DNA of 64,000 nt, taken from contig NZ_JAHUTS010000020.1 of assembly GCF_019209835.1 (NCBI RefSeq), forward strand, positions 26,081 through 90,080. The letters are read 5' to 3'. Positions 8,229 to 16,291 of the stretch are shown piece after piece. How positions within the stretch are numbered: the stretch's first letter is position 1; the number at the start of each line of letters is the position of its first letter. Source of the DNA: Enterovibrio paralichthyis. Its GTDB lineage: Bacteria; Pseudomonadota; Gammaproteobacteria; Enterobacterales; Vibrionaceae. The translations under genes were made by a program, and so were the position numbers. Under the pieces are notes generated by a model. It saw nothing but the letters and a program-made list of their open reading frames with translations. It searched no databases and was not told the origin of the DNA.

Positions 8229-10127
8229 TTACTTTTGCTCTTGCGTAATTGGCAATACCACCGTGACTTCACAGCCGACGGGGCGTGCGCCCTGAATAAT
8301 AAAGTGCCCGCGGTGGGCTTCCACCACTTCGCGGCAAATTGGCAGGCCAAGGCCCAAACCGTCTGATTTGGTGGTATAGAACGGTCTTTTCACTTCGGTT
8401 TCGCTGGCTTCTAGGCCAATGCCGTTGTCCTGTACCCGGATAACGACTTCGCTTTCGCCGTAAAGCAGCTCAATGTTGACAGTAGGGCTCAGCTCCCAGT
8501 CAAGGCTCGCCATGCAGGCCTCTTTGGCATTTTTCAGCAGATTGAGCATCACCTGTTGCATGCCAATGACATCAAACTCGCCTTTAACAGGGTTGCCTTC
8601 AATGGTCAGGTTGAGGTCGATTTTCTGTGTCGCGAAGTCGTATTCCACCAGGGCGATAGATTCGCGGATAAAGAAAACCGGGTCACAGGTGACATAGTCC
8701 GTCGGCGTTTGTTTTATCAGGCCGCGCAAACGCTGGATGATGCCACTGGCAACCACGACCTGTTGCTGGATTTTACCCAGTACCGGTTTGAGTTCTTCTG
8801 CCGTCATCCCACGCTCAATGCGCCGCTCGAGCCCTTCGGAGTAATTTTTAATCGTCGACAGGGGCTGATTGATTTCATGGGCGATGCTGCTGCCGAGCTC
8901 ACTGACAATCATGGTGCGCTGCGCGTGCTCAAGCAGGTTGCTCTTTTCTTTCAGCTCGTAGATGGTTTTCTCCAACGCCTTTTTACTGCGGTTGAAGCGG
9001 TATTCCAGCCAGAAGTGGTAGACGTTCATCAGGAAAAACACCACCAGGGTGGCGTAAGCAACGCCTTTGTTCCTGTCCAGCCATTTCCAAAAGCCTTCCT
9101 GCCACGTACGTTGCAGCGGGTGCAGTTCAAGGTGGTGCAATACCTTGTCGACTTTTACCGAACTGGCAGGCAGCGTCCAACCCACGTTGCCCGCCGCTTT
9201 GGCCGCTACCGTGTTGTCTGGCATTGAGAGCAGCGCCTGCGTGACCCGTTTGCCGATATCTTCTGATGCACGGTCAGTTTTGGCGAACGTCCAGTTCGGG
9301 TAGAGCGGGGTACTGACGGTACAGACAGAATCATGCGGACGCTTGCCTTCCAGCACACGCACGGTGTGACGTTCAATGCGTCCTTCTTTAATCAGGCTTT
9401 CCAGCGTACAGGCTGGAACGACGGCGACATCCAGAACGCCATCAAGCATGCTGAGGATAATGTTATCGGTCGGCGGGCCGAAGAAATGGACGCGGCTAAA
9501 GAAACTGCTGCCCACCAGATCGCGAGATTCCAACTCATAGCGCAAGGCGAGAAAGCCCCCGAACGCTTTTTTTGAGACTGCGCCGACGCGGGCGTATTCA
9601 ATGTCGTTGAGCGACTTATACGGTGAGTCGCTGCGCACCACGGCGACGGACGCGATGGAATGGGTCTGGTTGTCACTGTATGGCGTCTTTTGTGTCGCCA
9701 GCCAGTTCAGCGGGTATTCGCGGGCGATTTTGGTTGCCTGTCCAGGGCTGGTCAGCAGAAAGTCGAGCTGGTTGTGTTGGAACGCATCCTCAAGCTCATC
9801 GAAATCATAGGTGTGCAGATCGAATGTCGTGTTCGGGATGTGTTCTTCCAGCCAATCGAGGGTTGGCTTCCAGGATTTGCTGGCATGCTCATCGCCACGA
9901 AGTGCCAGTACGCCCACGTCGTAGTGTTCCAACATGGCGGCTGTGGCCGGGCATGAGCAGAAACAGTAGCTACCAATGCCGACAATAGAAAGATAGATAA
10001 TTTTAAGGCTCAGCAAAGGGGCGAAGCGCTGGAAAAATCTGGGCAAGGAAGTACTGCTGATAAAGAAAACAATTGGGGCGGCATTGTAGCGGATTCCCCC
10101 TATGCCCGCGACAGAAAGTACACACAT
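8229..10127 (-). CDS. Sensor histidine kinase with PhnD-like periplasmic sensor, TtrS/ThsS type
   Basis: A membrane kinase of about 632 residues. After an N-terminal signal/anchor comes a periplasmic PhnD/phosphonate-binding-like sensor of about 65-330 (YDVGVLALRGDE at its start, GAVSKKAFGGFLALRYELES in the middle), as in Salmonella TtrS. A transmembrane helix follows near 355-375 (YATLVVFFLMNVYHFWL). The cytoplasmic part has the H-box SSIAHEINQPLSTIKNY near 425, N-box NLLKNAKEAC and G-boxes VQDNGIGL and GLGLGLPIC. TtrS and ThsS relatives sense tetrathionate and thiosulfate. Here a rhodanese (thiosulfate sulfurtransferase family) is the first gene of the divergent operon, which favours a sulfur oxyanion ligand. 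The first 30 residues are unusually long and the true start may lie further in. Confidence 0.87.
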   Translation of the reverse strand: MCVLSVAGIGGIRYNAAPIVFFISSTSLPRFFQRFAPLLSLKIIYLSIVGIGSYCFCSCPATAAMLEHYDVGVLALRGDEHASKSWKPTLDWLEEHIPNTTFDLHTYDFDELEDAFQHNQLDFLLTSPGQATKIAREYPLNWLATQKTPYSDNQTHSIASVAVVRSDSPYKSLNDIEYARVGAVSKKAFGGFLALRYELESRDLVGSSFFSRVHFFGPPTDNIILSMLDGVLDVAVVPACTLESLIKEGRIERHTVRVLEGKRPHDSVCTVSTPLYPNWTFAKTDRASEDIGKRVTQALLSMPDNTVAAKAAGNVGWTLPASSVKVDKVLHHLELHPLQRTWQEGFWKWLDRNKGVAYATLVVFFLMNVYHFWLEYRFNRSKKALEKTIYELKEKSNLLEHAQRTMIVSELGSSIAHEINQPLSTIKNYSEGLERRIERGMTAEELKPVLGKIQQQVVVASGIIQRLRGLIKQTPTDYVTCDPVFFIRESIALVEYDFATQKIDLNLTIEGNPVKGEFDVIGMQQVMLNLLKNAKEACMASLDWELSPTVNIELLYGESEVVIRVQDNGIGLEASETEVKRPFYTTKSDGLGLGLPICREVVEAHRGHFIIQGARPVGCEVTVVLPITQEQK

Positions 10128-10261
10128 TTAACAGGGATTTTTCGACGCACCCGACGGGTGGGTAGGGTTGTAAAAATGTTGTTGATTAAGAGTGGCTTTT
10201 CGGCTTCTGGCACGTTGGAAACGTTATGAAACAAATTCGCTAATATTGCCCTCGATCAAAC

Positions 10262-10275
10262 TTGTCCTAGATCAA
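10262..10275 (+). promoter_or_regulatory. FNR-like site
   Basis: TTGTCCTAGATCAA matches 8 of 10 defined bases of the FNR consensus TTGAT-N4-ATCAA; the right half is perfect. A further ATCAA lies 16 nt upstream. It is in the divergent promoter region, consistent with anaerobic activation as seen in tetrathionate systems. Assignment rests on the motif alone. Confidence 0.4.
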
Positions 10276-10286
10276 TTTAGTGTCAC

Positions 10287-10306
10287 TATTGTGGTAAACC
10301 ACAATA
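10287..10306. promoter_or_regulatory. Perfect 20-bp palindrome, candidate operator
   Basis: TATTGTGGTAAACCACAATA is a perfect inverted repeat with 9-bp arms around AA. It sits 12 nt downstream of the FNR-like site in the region between the TtrSR-like genes and the rhodanese operon. A NarL/FixJ-family regulator commonly binds dyad sites, so the neighbouring response regulator is the likely ligand. Confidence 0.55.
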
Positions 10307-10498
10307 CCCCGACTTTCTCCCGTATCACACAATCCGAGCCACTGACCCAGCGCGGTCAACGTAAAGAATTTTAAGTGTGATGCAGTCTTAATTTGGCACT
10401 AAAAATCAACCAAAAAGCCTCCATAAGCGCCTCACCGAACGGATTTCATTTTGCTCAGCCATGAGCACAAATTTTTTACAATCTTGGAATTATCTTTT

Positions 10499-11488
10499 AT
10501 GAAGAAATCGACAATCGCAGTCGGCATTCTTGCCGTTCTTGGTGCCGCGGGCTACGTTGGCTACACCTCTATGTTCGGTGCAAAAGCTGTTGTTGTTAGC
10601 GCAGATTCGCTAGAGCAAAAGTTTGCTACCTACGCTAATCCTGAAGCGTTCGTTTCGACTCAAGACGTAAAAGATATGATGGACAAGGGCGAAGACGTTG
10701 TCGTGATCGGCGCGCTGAACCCAATGAAACCAGACGCACCAATTTCAGGTTCATTCACCCTGTGGCGTCCAGATTACTCAGCGGCTGAAGGCGAATACGC
10801 TTTTGACGGCATGCGTAACTCTGTTGACGACATGGAAGCACTGCTGAGCAGCTATGGCGCGACCCCTGAGTCAACCATCGTTGTTTATGCAGCAAACTCT
10901 CACCACGATGCTGCACGCCTGTTCTGGCAAATCCGCAACCTTGGCCATGAAGACGTTCGCTACCTGGACGGTGGTCTGAACGCATGGATCGGTGCTGGCC
11001 TGCCAACCGGTGATGCAAACCCAACCGTTGCGAAAACTGACTACGTCGCACCAGCGCCACAAACTGAAGTGAATACGCTGGCAACGCTGGAAATGGTTCT
11101 GAACGCACAAAACGCGTCTGACTGGGTAATCCTGGACACCCGCGGCACTGCTGAATTTGATGGTAGCACCACGGTTTCTGGCGCATTTGGCCCAGGCACC
11201 ATCCCTGGCAGTGTTCACATCAACTGGACCAAAGCCCTGAACGAAGACACCACACTGAAATCTGCTGAAGAGCTGCAAGCGCTTTACGGCGACGTGATTA
11301 AAGGCAAGAAAGTGATCACTTACTGCCAGTCAGGTGTTCGTTCTGCACACACCCAGATGGTTCTGGAAGAAGTGCTGGGTGCTGAAGGCGTTTACAACTA
11401 CGACGGTTCTTGGATTGAGTACAGCCACGCACACTACGAACAAAAGCGTGCTGATATCCCAGTACAAAGCGGCGCGAAGCAAAGCTAA
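10499..11488 (+). CDS. Exported two-domain rhodanese (thiosulfate sulfurtransferase family)
   Basis: Predicted to transfer sulfane sulfur through a cysteine persulfide, outside the cytoplasm. The 329 residues start at ATG 10499 with an N-terminal hydrophobic signal or anchor (residues 4-25). The first rhodanese domain (35-170) is catalytically dead: the active-site loop reads AANSHHDAAR without cysteine. The second (190-320) has the loop CQSGVRS with Cys276, followed by the usual structural DGSWIEY. This pattern is typical of two-domain sulfurtransferases and resembles part of E. coli YnjE. It heads the operon opposite the TtrSR-like pair. Codon choice is strongly biased (CTG, CGT, GAA), suggesting high expression. 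Confidence 0.88.
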   Translation: MKKSTIAVGILAVLGAAGYVGYTSMFGAKAVVVSADSLEQKFATYANPEAFVSTQDVKDMMDKGEDVVVIGALNPMKPDAPISGSFTLWRPDYSAAEGEYAFDGMRNSVDDMEALLSSYGATPESTIVVYAANSHHDAARLFWQIRNLGHEDVRYLDGGLNAWIGAGLPTGDANPTVAKTDYVAPAPQTEVNTLATLEMVLNAQNASDWVILDTRGTAEFDGSTTVSGAFGPGTIPGSVHINWTKALNEDTTLKSAEELQALYGDVIKGKKVITYCQSGVRSAHTQMVLEEVLGAEGVYNYDGSWIEYSHAHYEQKRADIPVQSGAKQS

Positions 11489-11567
11489 TAAAACCGGATT
11501 ATCAACAGGGGTGAGTTGAGCGGCACCCCTGTCAAAAAGAATTTCAAATACTGGAACAATACCAATA

Positions 11568-13361
11568 ATGAACAATGTCATTTTTAGCCAAAAACTTTAC
11601 GACGCAGCACAGCGCGTTGTAGACGGTTGTATGGGCGATGCAGATCCAGCATGTCAAACAGCATGTCCAATGCACACCGATGTAAAACAATACGTGCGTC
11701 TGGCTGGTGAAGGTAAGTATCAGGAAGCGCTGGACGTTATCCGTGGCAAACTGTTCCTGCCTCAAACACTGGGCCGCATCTGTGCGCACCCATGTGAAGC
11801 GGCATGTCGTCGTCAGACTGAATACGGTCAGGCTATCAGCGTTGCGGGCATCAAACGCTTCGTTGCAGAAAAAATGGATAACCAGGAAAACTGGGATCTG
11901 GCGGTTCTGAACCCAACCGGTAAGAAAATTGCGATTGTTGGTGCTGGCCCTGCGGGTGCACAAGCAGCAATCGAACTGCGTCGTAAAGGCCACGAAGTCA
12001 CTATTTTCGAGAAACTGGACGTTTACGGCGGCATGATGCGTGTTGGTATCCCTGAGTACCGCCTGCCACGCAACGTTATCGATTTCGAATACAGCTACCT
12101 GAACCTGCTGGGCATTGAAACCAAGTTCGGCGTAGAAATCGGCAAAGACATCACTTTTGCACAGCTGCGTGAAACATACGATGCCGTTGTTCTGGCGCAC
12201 GGTGCGCACGTAGGTTCAATCATCCCACTGCCAGGCCACAAGGCTGAAGGCGTGTTCTCTGCGGTTGAATACCTGAAAGAAATCTCTGAAACCCGCGCGT
12301 TCCCACGTGCTGGTAAGCGTGTCATGGTTATCGGCGGCGGCGACGTTGCGATGGACTGTGCACGTTCTTCATGGCGTATCGGTGCTGACGAAGTTCACCA
12401 GTGTTCACTGGAAGCGATGGACAAACTGCCAGCAAGCCACGTTGAAATCGAAGAATCTCTGGAAGAGGAAGTGTCTTTCAACGCAGGTTGGGGCCCAATC
12501 TCTATCGAAGAAAAAGACGGCAAAGTGGTGTCAATCACCCTGAAGCGCGTTCTGTCTATCTTCGACGAAAACGGCAATTTCGCACCAAGCTACGCGGATG
12601 AAACCCGCACGATCGAAGTGGATACCGTGGTATTCGCAACCGGTCAGATCGTAGCAGACATCACTGACGGCGCGCTGGAACAAACACGTGGTGGTCGTTA
12701 CGTCGTGAACAAAGAAACCCTGGCGACTTCGCTGGAAGGCGTTTATGTCGCGGGTGACGCAGCGGGCGGTAACATCGTTATCGAAGCTATGGCGCTGGGC
12801 CGCAAAGCGGCAATGAGCATCGAGCGTCAATTCGCTGGCCGTCCTCTGGAAGAAGGTCGTGATTTCCAGGAAGAGTACAGCTACAAGTCTCGCTTGGACA
12901 TCCCACTGCCAAAAGGTACTACTGACGTTCCTCGCCTGCACGGCGAACTGCGTGAAGCACAAGAACGTAAGCGTGATTTCGCTCAGGTTGACTTTGGTTT
13001 CACCCAAGAGCAAGTGAAGCAAGAAGCCTCTCGCTGTCTGCAGTGTACCTGCAAACTGTGTATGAAAGAGTGCGTGATGATGAACGACTTCGGCGACTGT
13101 CCGAAGACCCTGTTCTCTAACTTCGTTGACAACAAAGAGATGGATCCGCTGCTGGCGTACTCCTGTAACGCCTGTGACCAGTGCACCATCGTGTGTCCGA
13201 AGGAATACCCAATGAAGGAAATCTTCCTGGGTGCCCGTGTTGACTTCGTTAATGCGAACAACGGTGAGTCGCCAATGAAAGGTCACAAGGCGATCAACAT
13301 GCACCAGAAACTGGGCTTCTCGAAATTCTTCACTATGGCTAAACGCGTGGTAACCAAATAA
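11568..13361 (+). CDS. GltD-like FAD/NAD(P) oxidoreductase with N- and C-terminal Fe-S clusters
   Basis: A 597-residue cytoplasmic electron-transfer flavoprotein. The N-terminal Cys-rich segment (C21, C29, C33 and C72, C76, C80) matches the [4Fe-4S] domain of glutamate synthase small subunit. The FAD motif GAGPAGAQAAIEL is near 125, and a second dinucleotide motif VIGGGDVAMDCA near 250 is probably for NAD(P)H. Two more cysteine groups follow at about 490-512 (CLQCTCKLCMKECV) and 533-545 (CNACDQCTIVCP), a ferredoxin-like tail not present in GltD. Its stop overlaps the next start (TAATG), so it is coupled to the HdrB-like protein, which suggests a complex. It probably feeds electrons to or from a sulfur compound; the substrate is unknown. 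Codon bias is very strong. Confidence 0.85.
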   Translation: MNNVIFSQKLYDAAQRVVDGCMGDADPACQTACPMHTDVKQYVRLAGEGKYQEALDVIRGKLFLPQTLGRICAHPCEAACRRQTEYGQAISVAGIKRFVAEKMDNQENWDLAVLNPTGKKIAIVGAGPAGAQAAIELRRKGHEVTIFEKLDVYGGMMRVGIPEYRLPRNVIDFEYSYLNLLGIETKFGVEIGKDITFAQLRETYDAVVLAHGAHVGSIIPLPGHKAEGVFSAVEYLKEISETRAFPRAGKRVMVIGGGDVAMDCARSSWRIGADEVHQCSLEAMDKLPASHVEIEESLEEEVSFNAGWGPISIEEKDGKVVSITLKRVLSIFDENGNFAPSYADETRTIEVDTVVFATGQIVADITDGALEQTRGGRYVVNKETLATSLEGVYVAGDAAGGNIVIEAMALGRKAAMSIERQFAGRPLEEGRDFQEEYSYKSRLDIPLPKGTTDVPRLHGELREAQERKRDFAQVDFGFTQEQVKQEASRCLQCTCKLCMKECVMMNDFGDCPKTLFSNFVDNKEMDPLLAYSCNACDQCTIVCPKEYPMKEIFLGARVDFVNANNGESPMKGHKAINMHQKLGFSKFFTMAKRVVTK

Positions 13362-14131
13362 TGAGCAATAAAGTATTTATGCCAGGATGCAGCCTGCCAT
13401 CCTACTCGCCAGAAGGTGTAGCGGCGATTGCGCGTCACCTGAAAAACGTCTTCCCAGACATGGGCGCGGTTCAGAAATGTTGCGGTAAGCCTACCGCAGC
13501 TATCGGCCAGGCGGAAAAATTCAAAGAGCGTTACGGCCAACTGCAAGCAGACTTCGACAAGCTGGAAGCGGAAGAAGTGATCGTAGCGTGTCAAAGCTGC
13601 TACGGCATGATCAAAAAGTCTGGCGGTAAGCAAAAGCCAGTTTCTCTGTGGAAACTGCTGCCAACTATCGGTCTGCCGAAAGAGCTGGTGGGCAAAGCAA
13701 AAGACAGTGACGTGGTATTCACCATTCACGACTCTTGCTCAACCCGTTACGAGCAAGAACTGCAAGAAGGTATCCGCTGGATCCTGAACGAACTGGGCTA
13801 CAAAACCGTTGAGCCTGAGTACACCCGTGAAAACACCCGTTGTTGTGGTTTCGGCGGCATGGTTGTTCCGGCAAACCCAGACGTAGCGAACCGTGTTGTT
13901 CAGCGCCGTGTTGACGAGTTCAAAACTGACCACGTGGTGGTTTACTGTGCAGCATGCCGCGCATCCATGATGGGTGTGGGCACGAAAGCATGGCACATCC
14001 TGGATCTGATTTTCGGCCCTGTGGTCATGCAAGATACGCCGCCACCAGTAAACGTTCTGGCAAGCCCGGCAAAAGCTTGGTTCAACCGCTACAAGTCGAA
14101 AGCGGGTCTGATCAAGTGCGTTTCTCTCTAA
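13361..14131 (+). CDS. HdrB/GlpC-like protein with two CCG domains
   Basis: A 256-residue iron-sulfur protein of the CCG (cysteine-rich) family found in heterodisulfide reductase HdrB, succinate dehydrogenase SdhE and GlpC. Domain 1 has C10 (MPGCSLPS), C40-C41 (KCCGKPTA) and C77/C80 (ACQSC). Domain 2 has DSCSTRY, RCCGFGGM and YCAACRASM. In HdrB such cysteines ligate non-cubane [4Fe-4S] clusters that split disulfides. Translation is coupled to the FAD protein by a 1-nt overlap. Together they resemble an HdrAB-like electron-transfer pair that could reduce or oxidise a di- or persulfide produced by the rhodanese. That role is inferred. Confidence 0.85.
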   Translation: MSNKVFMPGCSLPSYSPEGVAAIARHLKNVFPDMGAVQKCCGKPTAAIGQAEKFKERYGQLQADFDKLEAEEVIVACQSCYGMIKKSGGKQKPVSLWKLLPTIGLPKELVGKAKDSDVVFTIHDSCSTRYEQELQEGIRWILNELGYKTVEPEYTRENTRCCGFGGMVVPANPDVANRVVQRRVDEFKTDHVVVYCAACRASMMGVGTKAWHILDLIFGPVVMQDTPPPVNVLASPAKAWFNRYKSKAGLIKCVSL

Positions 14132-14142
14132 TTTAAAGAAAT

Positions 14143-14247
14143 CGCCGGGTGCACTGTAATCATACGCACACTGATTTGTAGCGCAGCGTCTCCTGCCTAG
14201 CGCGCCCGGCGAGTTTCTTTCTTGTCCCGATCCCCCTTCGGGACAAG
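14143..14247 (+). other. Structured intercistronic region with two hairpins
   Basis: The 152-nt gap between the CCG gene and the TVP38 gene has two parts. The first is a stem CGCCGGG (14143-14149) / CCCGGCG (14205-14211) closing a 55-nt loop. The second is a strong hairpin CTTGTCCCGA / TCGGGACAAG (14221-14247) followed by an A-rich tract rather than a T-tract. It could be a transcript-processing or stabilising element separating the highly biased upstream genes from the rest, or a partial terminator. Confidence 0.45.
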
Positions 14248-14283
14248 AAAAAAGATTGTTAATTTTTTTCAGGTAACTACATC

Positions 14284-14961
14284 ATGAAATTTCTGAAAAT
14301 CGGTCTTATCGTAGCCGCTATCGCAGCCGTACTGTTCGGCGCAAAACAAACAGGCATTCTGGATATCATTACCGATATCGAAAGCCTGCAAAACTGGATC
14401 GCTAGCTTTGGCGCAATGGGTTACGTTGTGTTCCTGGTCGCTTACGTATTTGCGTGTATTTTCATGCTGCCAGGCAGTGCATTCACCATTGTTGCCGGCA
14501 TCGTGTTTGGCCCTGTTCAAGGTGGTATCCTGGCGCTGGTAGCGGCGACTGTGGGTGCGTCGGCGGCGTTTATCGTTGCGCGCTTCCTGCTGCGTGGCAC
14601 CATCATGAAAAAATTTGGCACCAACCCAATCTTCAAGAAAATTGATGATGGCGTAGCGCAAAACGGCACCAGCTTCCTGATCCTGACCCGTCTGGTTCCG
14701 GTTTTCCCATTCAGCCTGCAAAACTACGCGTACGGCCTGACCGGTCTGAGCCTGAGCACTTTCGCACTGGTTTCTATGATCACCATGGCACCGGGCGCAT
14801 TCATCTTTGCTTACATGGCGGGTGACATTGCAACCAACGGTGTATCTGCAATGCTGCTGGTGAAATTCGCGGCTGCGGGTCTGGTTCTGTTTGGTATGTC
14901 TTTGATTCCGAAATATATCGCGAAGAAAAAAGGCATCGATATGGCTGAACTGTCTAAATAA
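14284..14961 (+). CDS. TVP38/TMEM64 (VTT-domain) membrane protein
   Basis: A 225-residue integral membrane protein of the DedA-like VTT superfamily, related to E. coli YdjX/YdjZ. The VTT signature is seen around residues 75-110: GIVFGPVQGGILALVAATVG and then a conserved Arg-containing helix (AFIVARFLLRG), followed by the RLVPVFPFSLQNYAYG reentrant segment near 140-155. Family members move lipids or small solutes; the function here is unknown. In E. coli, ydjX/ydjZ lie next to ynjA-F, and the same families co-occur here, which supports a shared function. A terminator follows. Confidence 0.87.
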   Translation: MKFLKIGLIVAAIAAVLFGAKQTGILDIITDIESLQNWIASFGAMGYVVFLVAYVFACIFMLPGSAFTIVAGIVFGPVQGGILALVAATVGASAAFIVARFLLRGTIMKKFGTNPIFKKIDDGVAQNGTSFLILTRLVPVFPFSLQNYAYGLTGLSLSTFALVSMITMAPGAFIFAYMAGDIATNGVSAMLLVKFAAAGLVLFGMSLIPKYIAKKKGIDMAELSK

Positions 14962-14988
14962 GCTTGCGCACATCCATGAAGTAACTGT

Positions 14989-15023
14989 ATCGTCCCCCGT
15001 CTTTTGGCTGGGGACGATTTTTG
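14989..15023 (+). terminator. Rho-independent terminator after the TVP38 gene
   Basis: Stem ATCGTCCCC (14989-14997) / GGGGACGAT (15010-15018) with a 12-nt loop, followed by TTTTTGCG. It separates the rhodanese-TVP38 half from the ABC transporter half, which may need readthrough or its own promoter. Confidence 0.8.
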
Positions 15024-15137
15024 CGTTTATATCGCCAGCCAAAGCACATGCCAGATTTCTGCGTGTTCCTTGAACAAAATGTGCTTCGGAAAGCAAAGAA
15101 GTTCTTTGTTTCTTCCCAACTAGAAAAATAACGAACG

Positions 15138-16286
15138 ATGAAAAAAATTCTTACTGCGATGGCGATGGCCGTCGCTTCATTCACGGCGTCAGCCGTGAAT
15201 GTTGAAAACTGGCAGCAGATTGAAGCCGATGCAGCCGGTCAAGACGTGTATTTTCATGCCTGGGGTGGCAACCAGGAAATTAACCGTTATCTGGCGTGGG
15301 CCAAATCTGAGCTTAAACGCCGTTACGACGTAAACCTGAACCATGTGAAGGTGACCGACATTACGGAAACCACCGCCCGTCTGATCGCAGAAAAAGCGGC
15401 AGGGAAAGAGCAGGGTGGCAGTGTGGACATGGTTTGGATTAACGGTGAAAACTTCAAATCACTCAAAGACAACAAACTCCTGTTTGGCCCATTTGCAGGG
15501 GCACTGCCGAGCTGGCAGTACGTTGATACCTCATTGCCGGTCACCGTCGATTTTTCAGAGCCGACTGATGGCCTTGAAGCGCCATGGGGCATGGGACAAC
15601 TGGTCTTTATCTATGACGAAGAAGAGCTGGCAAATCCGCCGCGTTCGTTTGCAGACATGCTGAACTACGCCAAGGCTAACCCCAACCGCCTGAGCTACCC
15701 GCGCCCACCTGAATTTCATGGCACCAGCTTCCTGAAAGCGTTGCTGATTGAGCTATCAGGCAATGATCCACGCCTGCAACATCCGGTTTCTGAAGCGGAT
15801 TACGCGCAAATTACCGCGCCTTTGTGGGCGTATCTGGATGCGTTCCACAACGCAGCGTGGCGCGGCGGCAAGCAATTCCCGGCGGGCACAGCGGAAACCC
15901 TGCAACTGTTGGATGACGGCCAGATTGATCTGGCAGTAACGTTCAACCCGAATGCGGTATACGCGGCGCACGCAACCGGCAATCTGGCGGAATCGACCAA
16001 AGCCTATGCGATGGAAAGTGGCGCACTGTCGAACATTCACTACCTTGCTGTGCCTTGGAATGCCAACGCCAAAGCCGGTGCATTGGTGGCGATCAACTTC
16101 CTGCTGAGCCCGGAAGCGCAATCGCGCAAAGGCAATATCGATATCTGGGGCGATCCGTCTGTTTTGAAAGCGGAGTTTCTGTCCGGATCAGCCAAAGCGC
16201 ATGAAGCATTTAAATCTGTACCGGAAACCCACCCAAGCTGGCAAAGCGCCATCGAGAAAGAGTGGCTGCAACGCTACGGAAGTTAA
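15138..16286 (+). CDS. ynjB: ABC transporter substrate-binding protein, YnjB type
   Basis: Periplasmic solute-binding protein of 382 residues (E. coli YnjB is of similar size) with a signal peptide (MKKILTAMAMAVASFTASA). The mature part has the type-II binding fold expected of the family: YFHAWGGNQEINRYLAWAKSE near 34-55, VDMVWINGENFKSL near 97 and DLAVTFNPNAVYAA near 265. It is followed 5 nt later by its permease gene. The substrate is not known; the context of a sulfur-type regulator, rhodanese and Fe-S proteins suggests a sulfur- or selenium-containing solute, as an inference only. Confidence 0.83.
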   Translation: MKKILTAMAMAVASFTASAVNVENWQQIEADAAGQDVYFHAWGGNQEINRYLAWAKSELKRRYDVNLNHVKVTDITETTARLIAEKAAGKEQGGSVDMVWINGENFKSLKDNKLLFGPFAGALPSWQYVDTSLPVTVDFSEPTDGLEAPWGMGQLVFIYDEEELANPPRSFADMLNYAKANPNRLSYPRPPEFHGTSFLKALLIELSGNDPRLQHPVSEADYAQITAPLWAYLDAFHNAAWRGGKQFPAGTAETLQLLDDGQIDLAVTFNPNAVYAAHATGNLAESTKAYAMESGALSNIHYLAVPWNANAKAGALVAINFLLSPEAQSRKGNIDIWGDPSVLKAEFLSGSAKAHEAFKSVPETHPSWQSAIEKEWLQRYGS

Positions 16287-16291
16287 GTTAG

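Larger units (their letters stand above)
10128..10498. promoter_or_regulatory. Divergent regulatory region between the sensor kinase and the rhodanese operon
   Basis: This 371-bp non-coding region holds an FNR-like site and a perfect 20-bp palindrome, listed separately. The last 190 bp before the rhodanese ATG show no other clear element apart from a modest GGA ribosome-binding stretch about 12 nt upstream of ATG 10499. Confidence 0.6.

Noticed and set aside
12531..13304. 257-residue open frame antisense to the flavoprotein gene
   Set aside because: It is a shadow of strongly biased codons; the plus-strand protein has clear Fe-S and FAD motifs.
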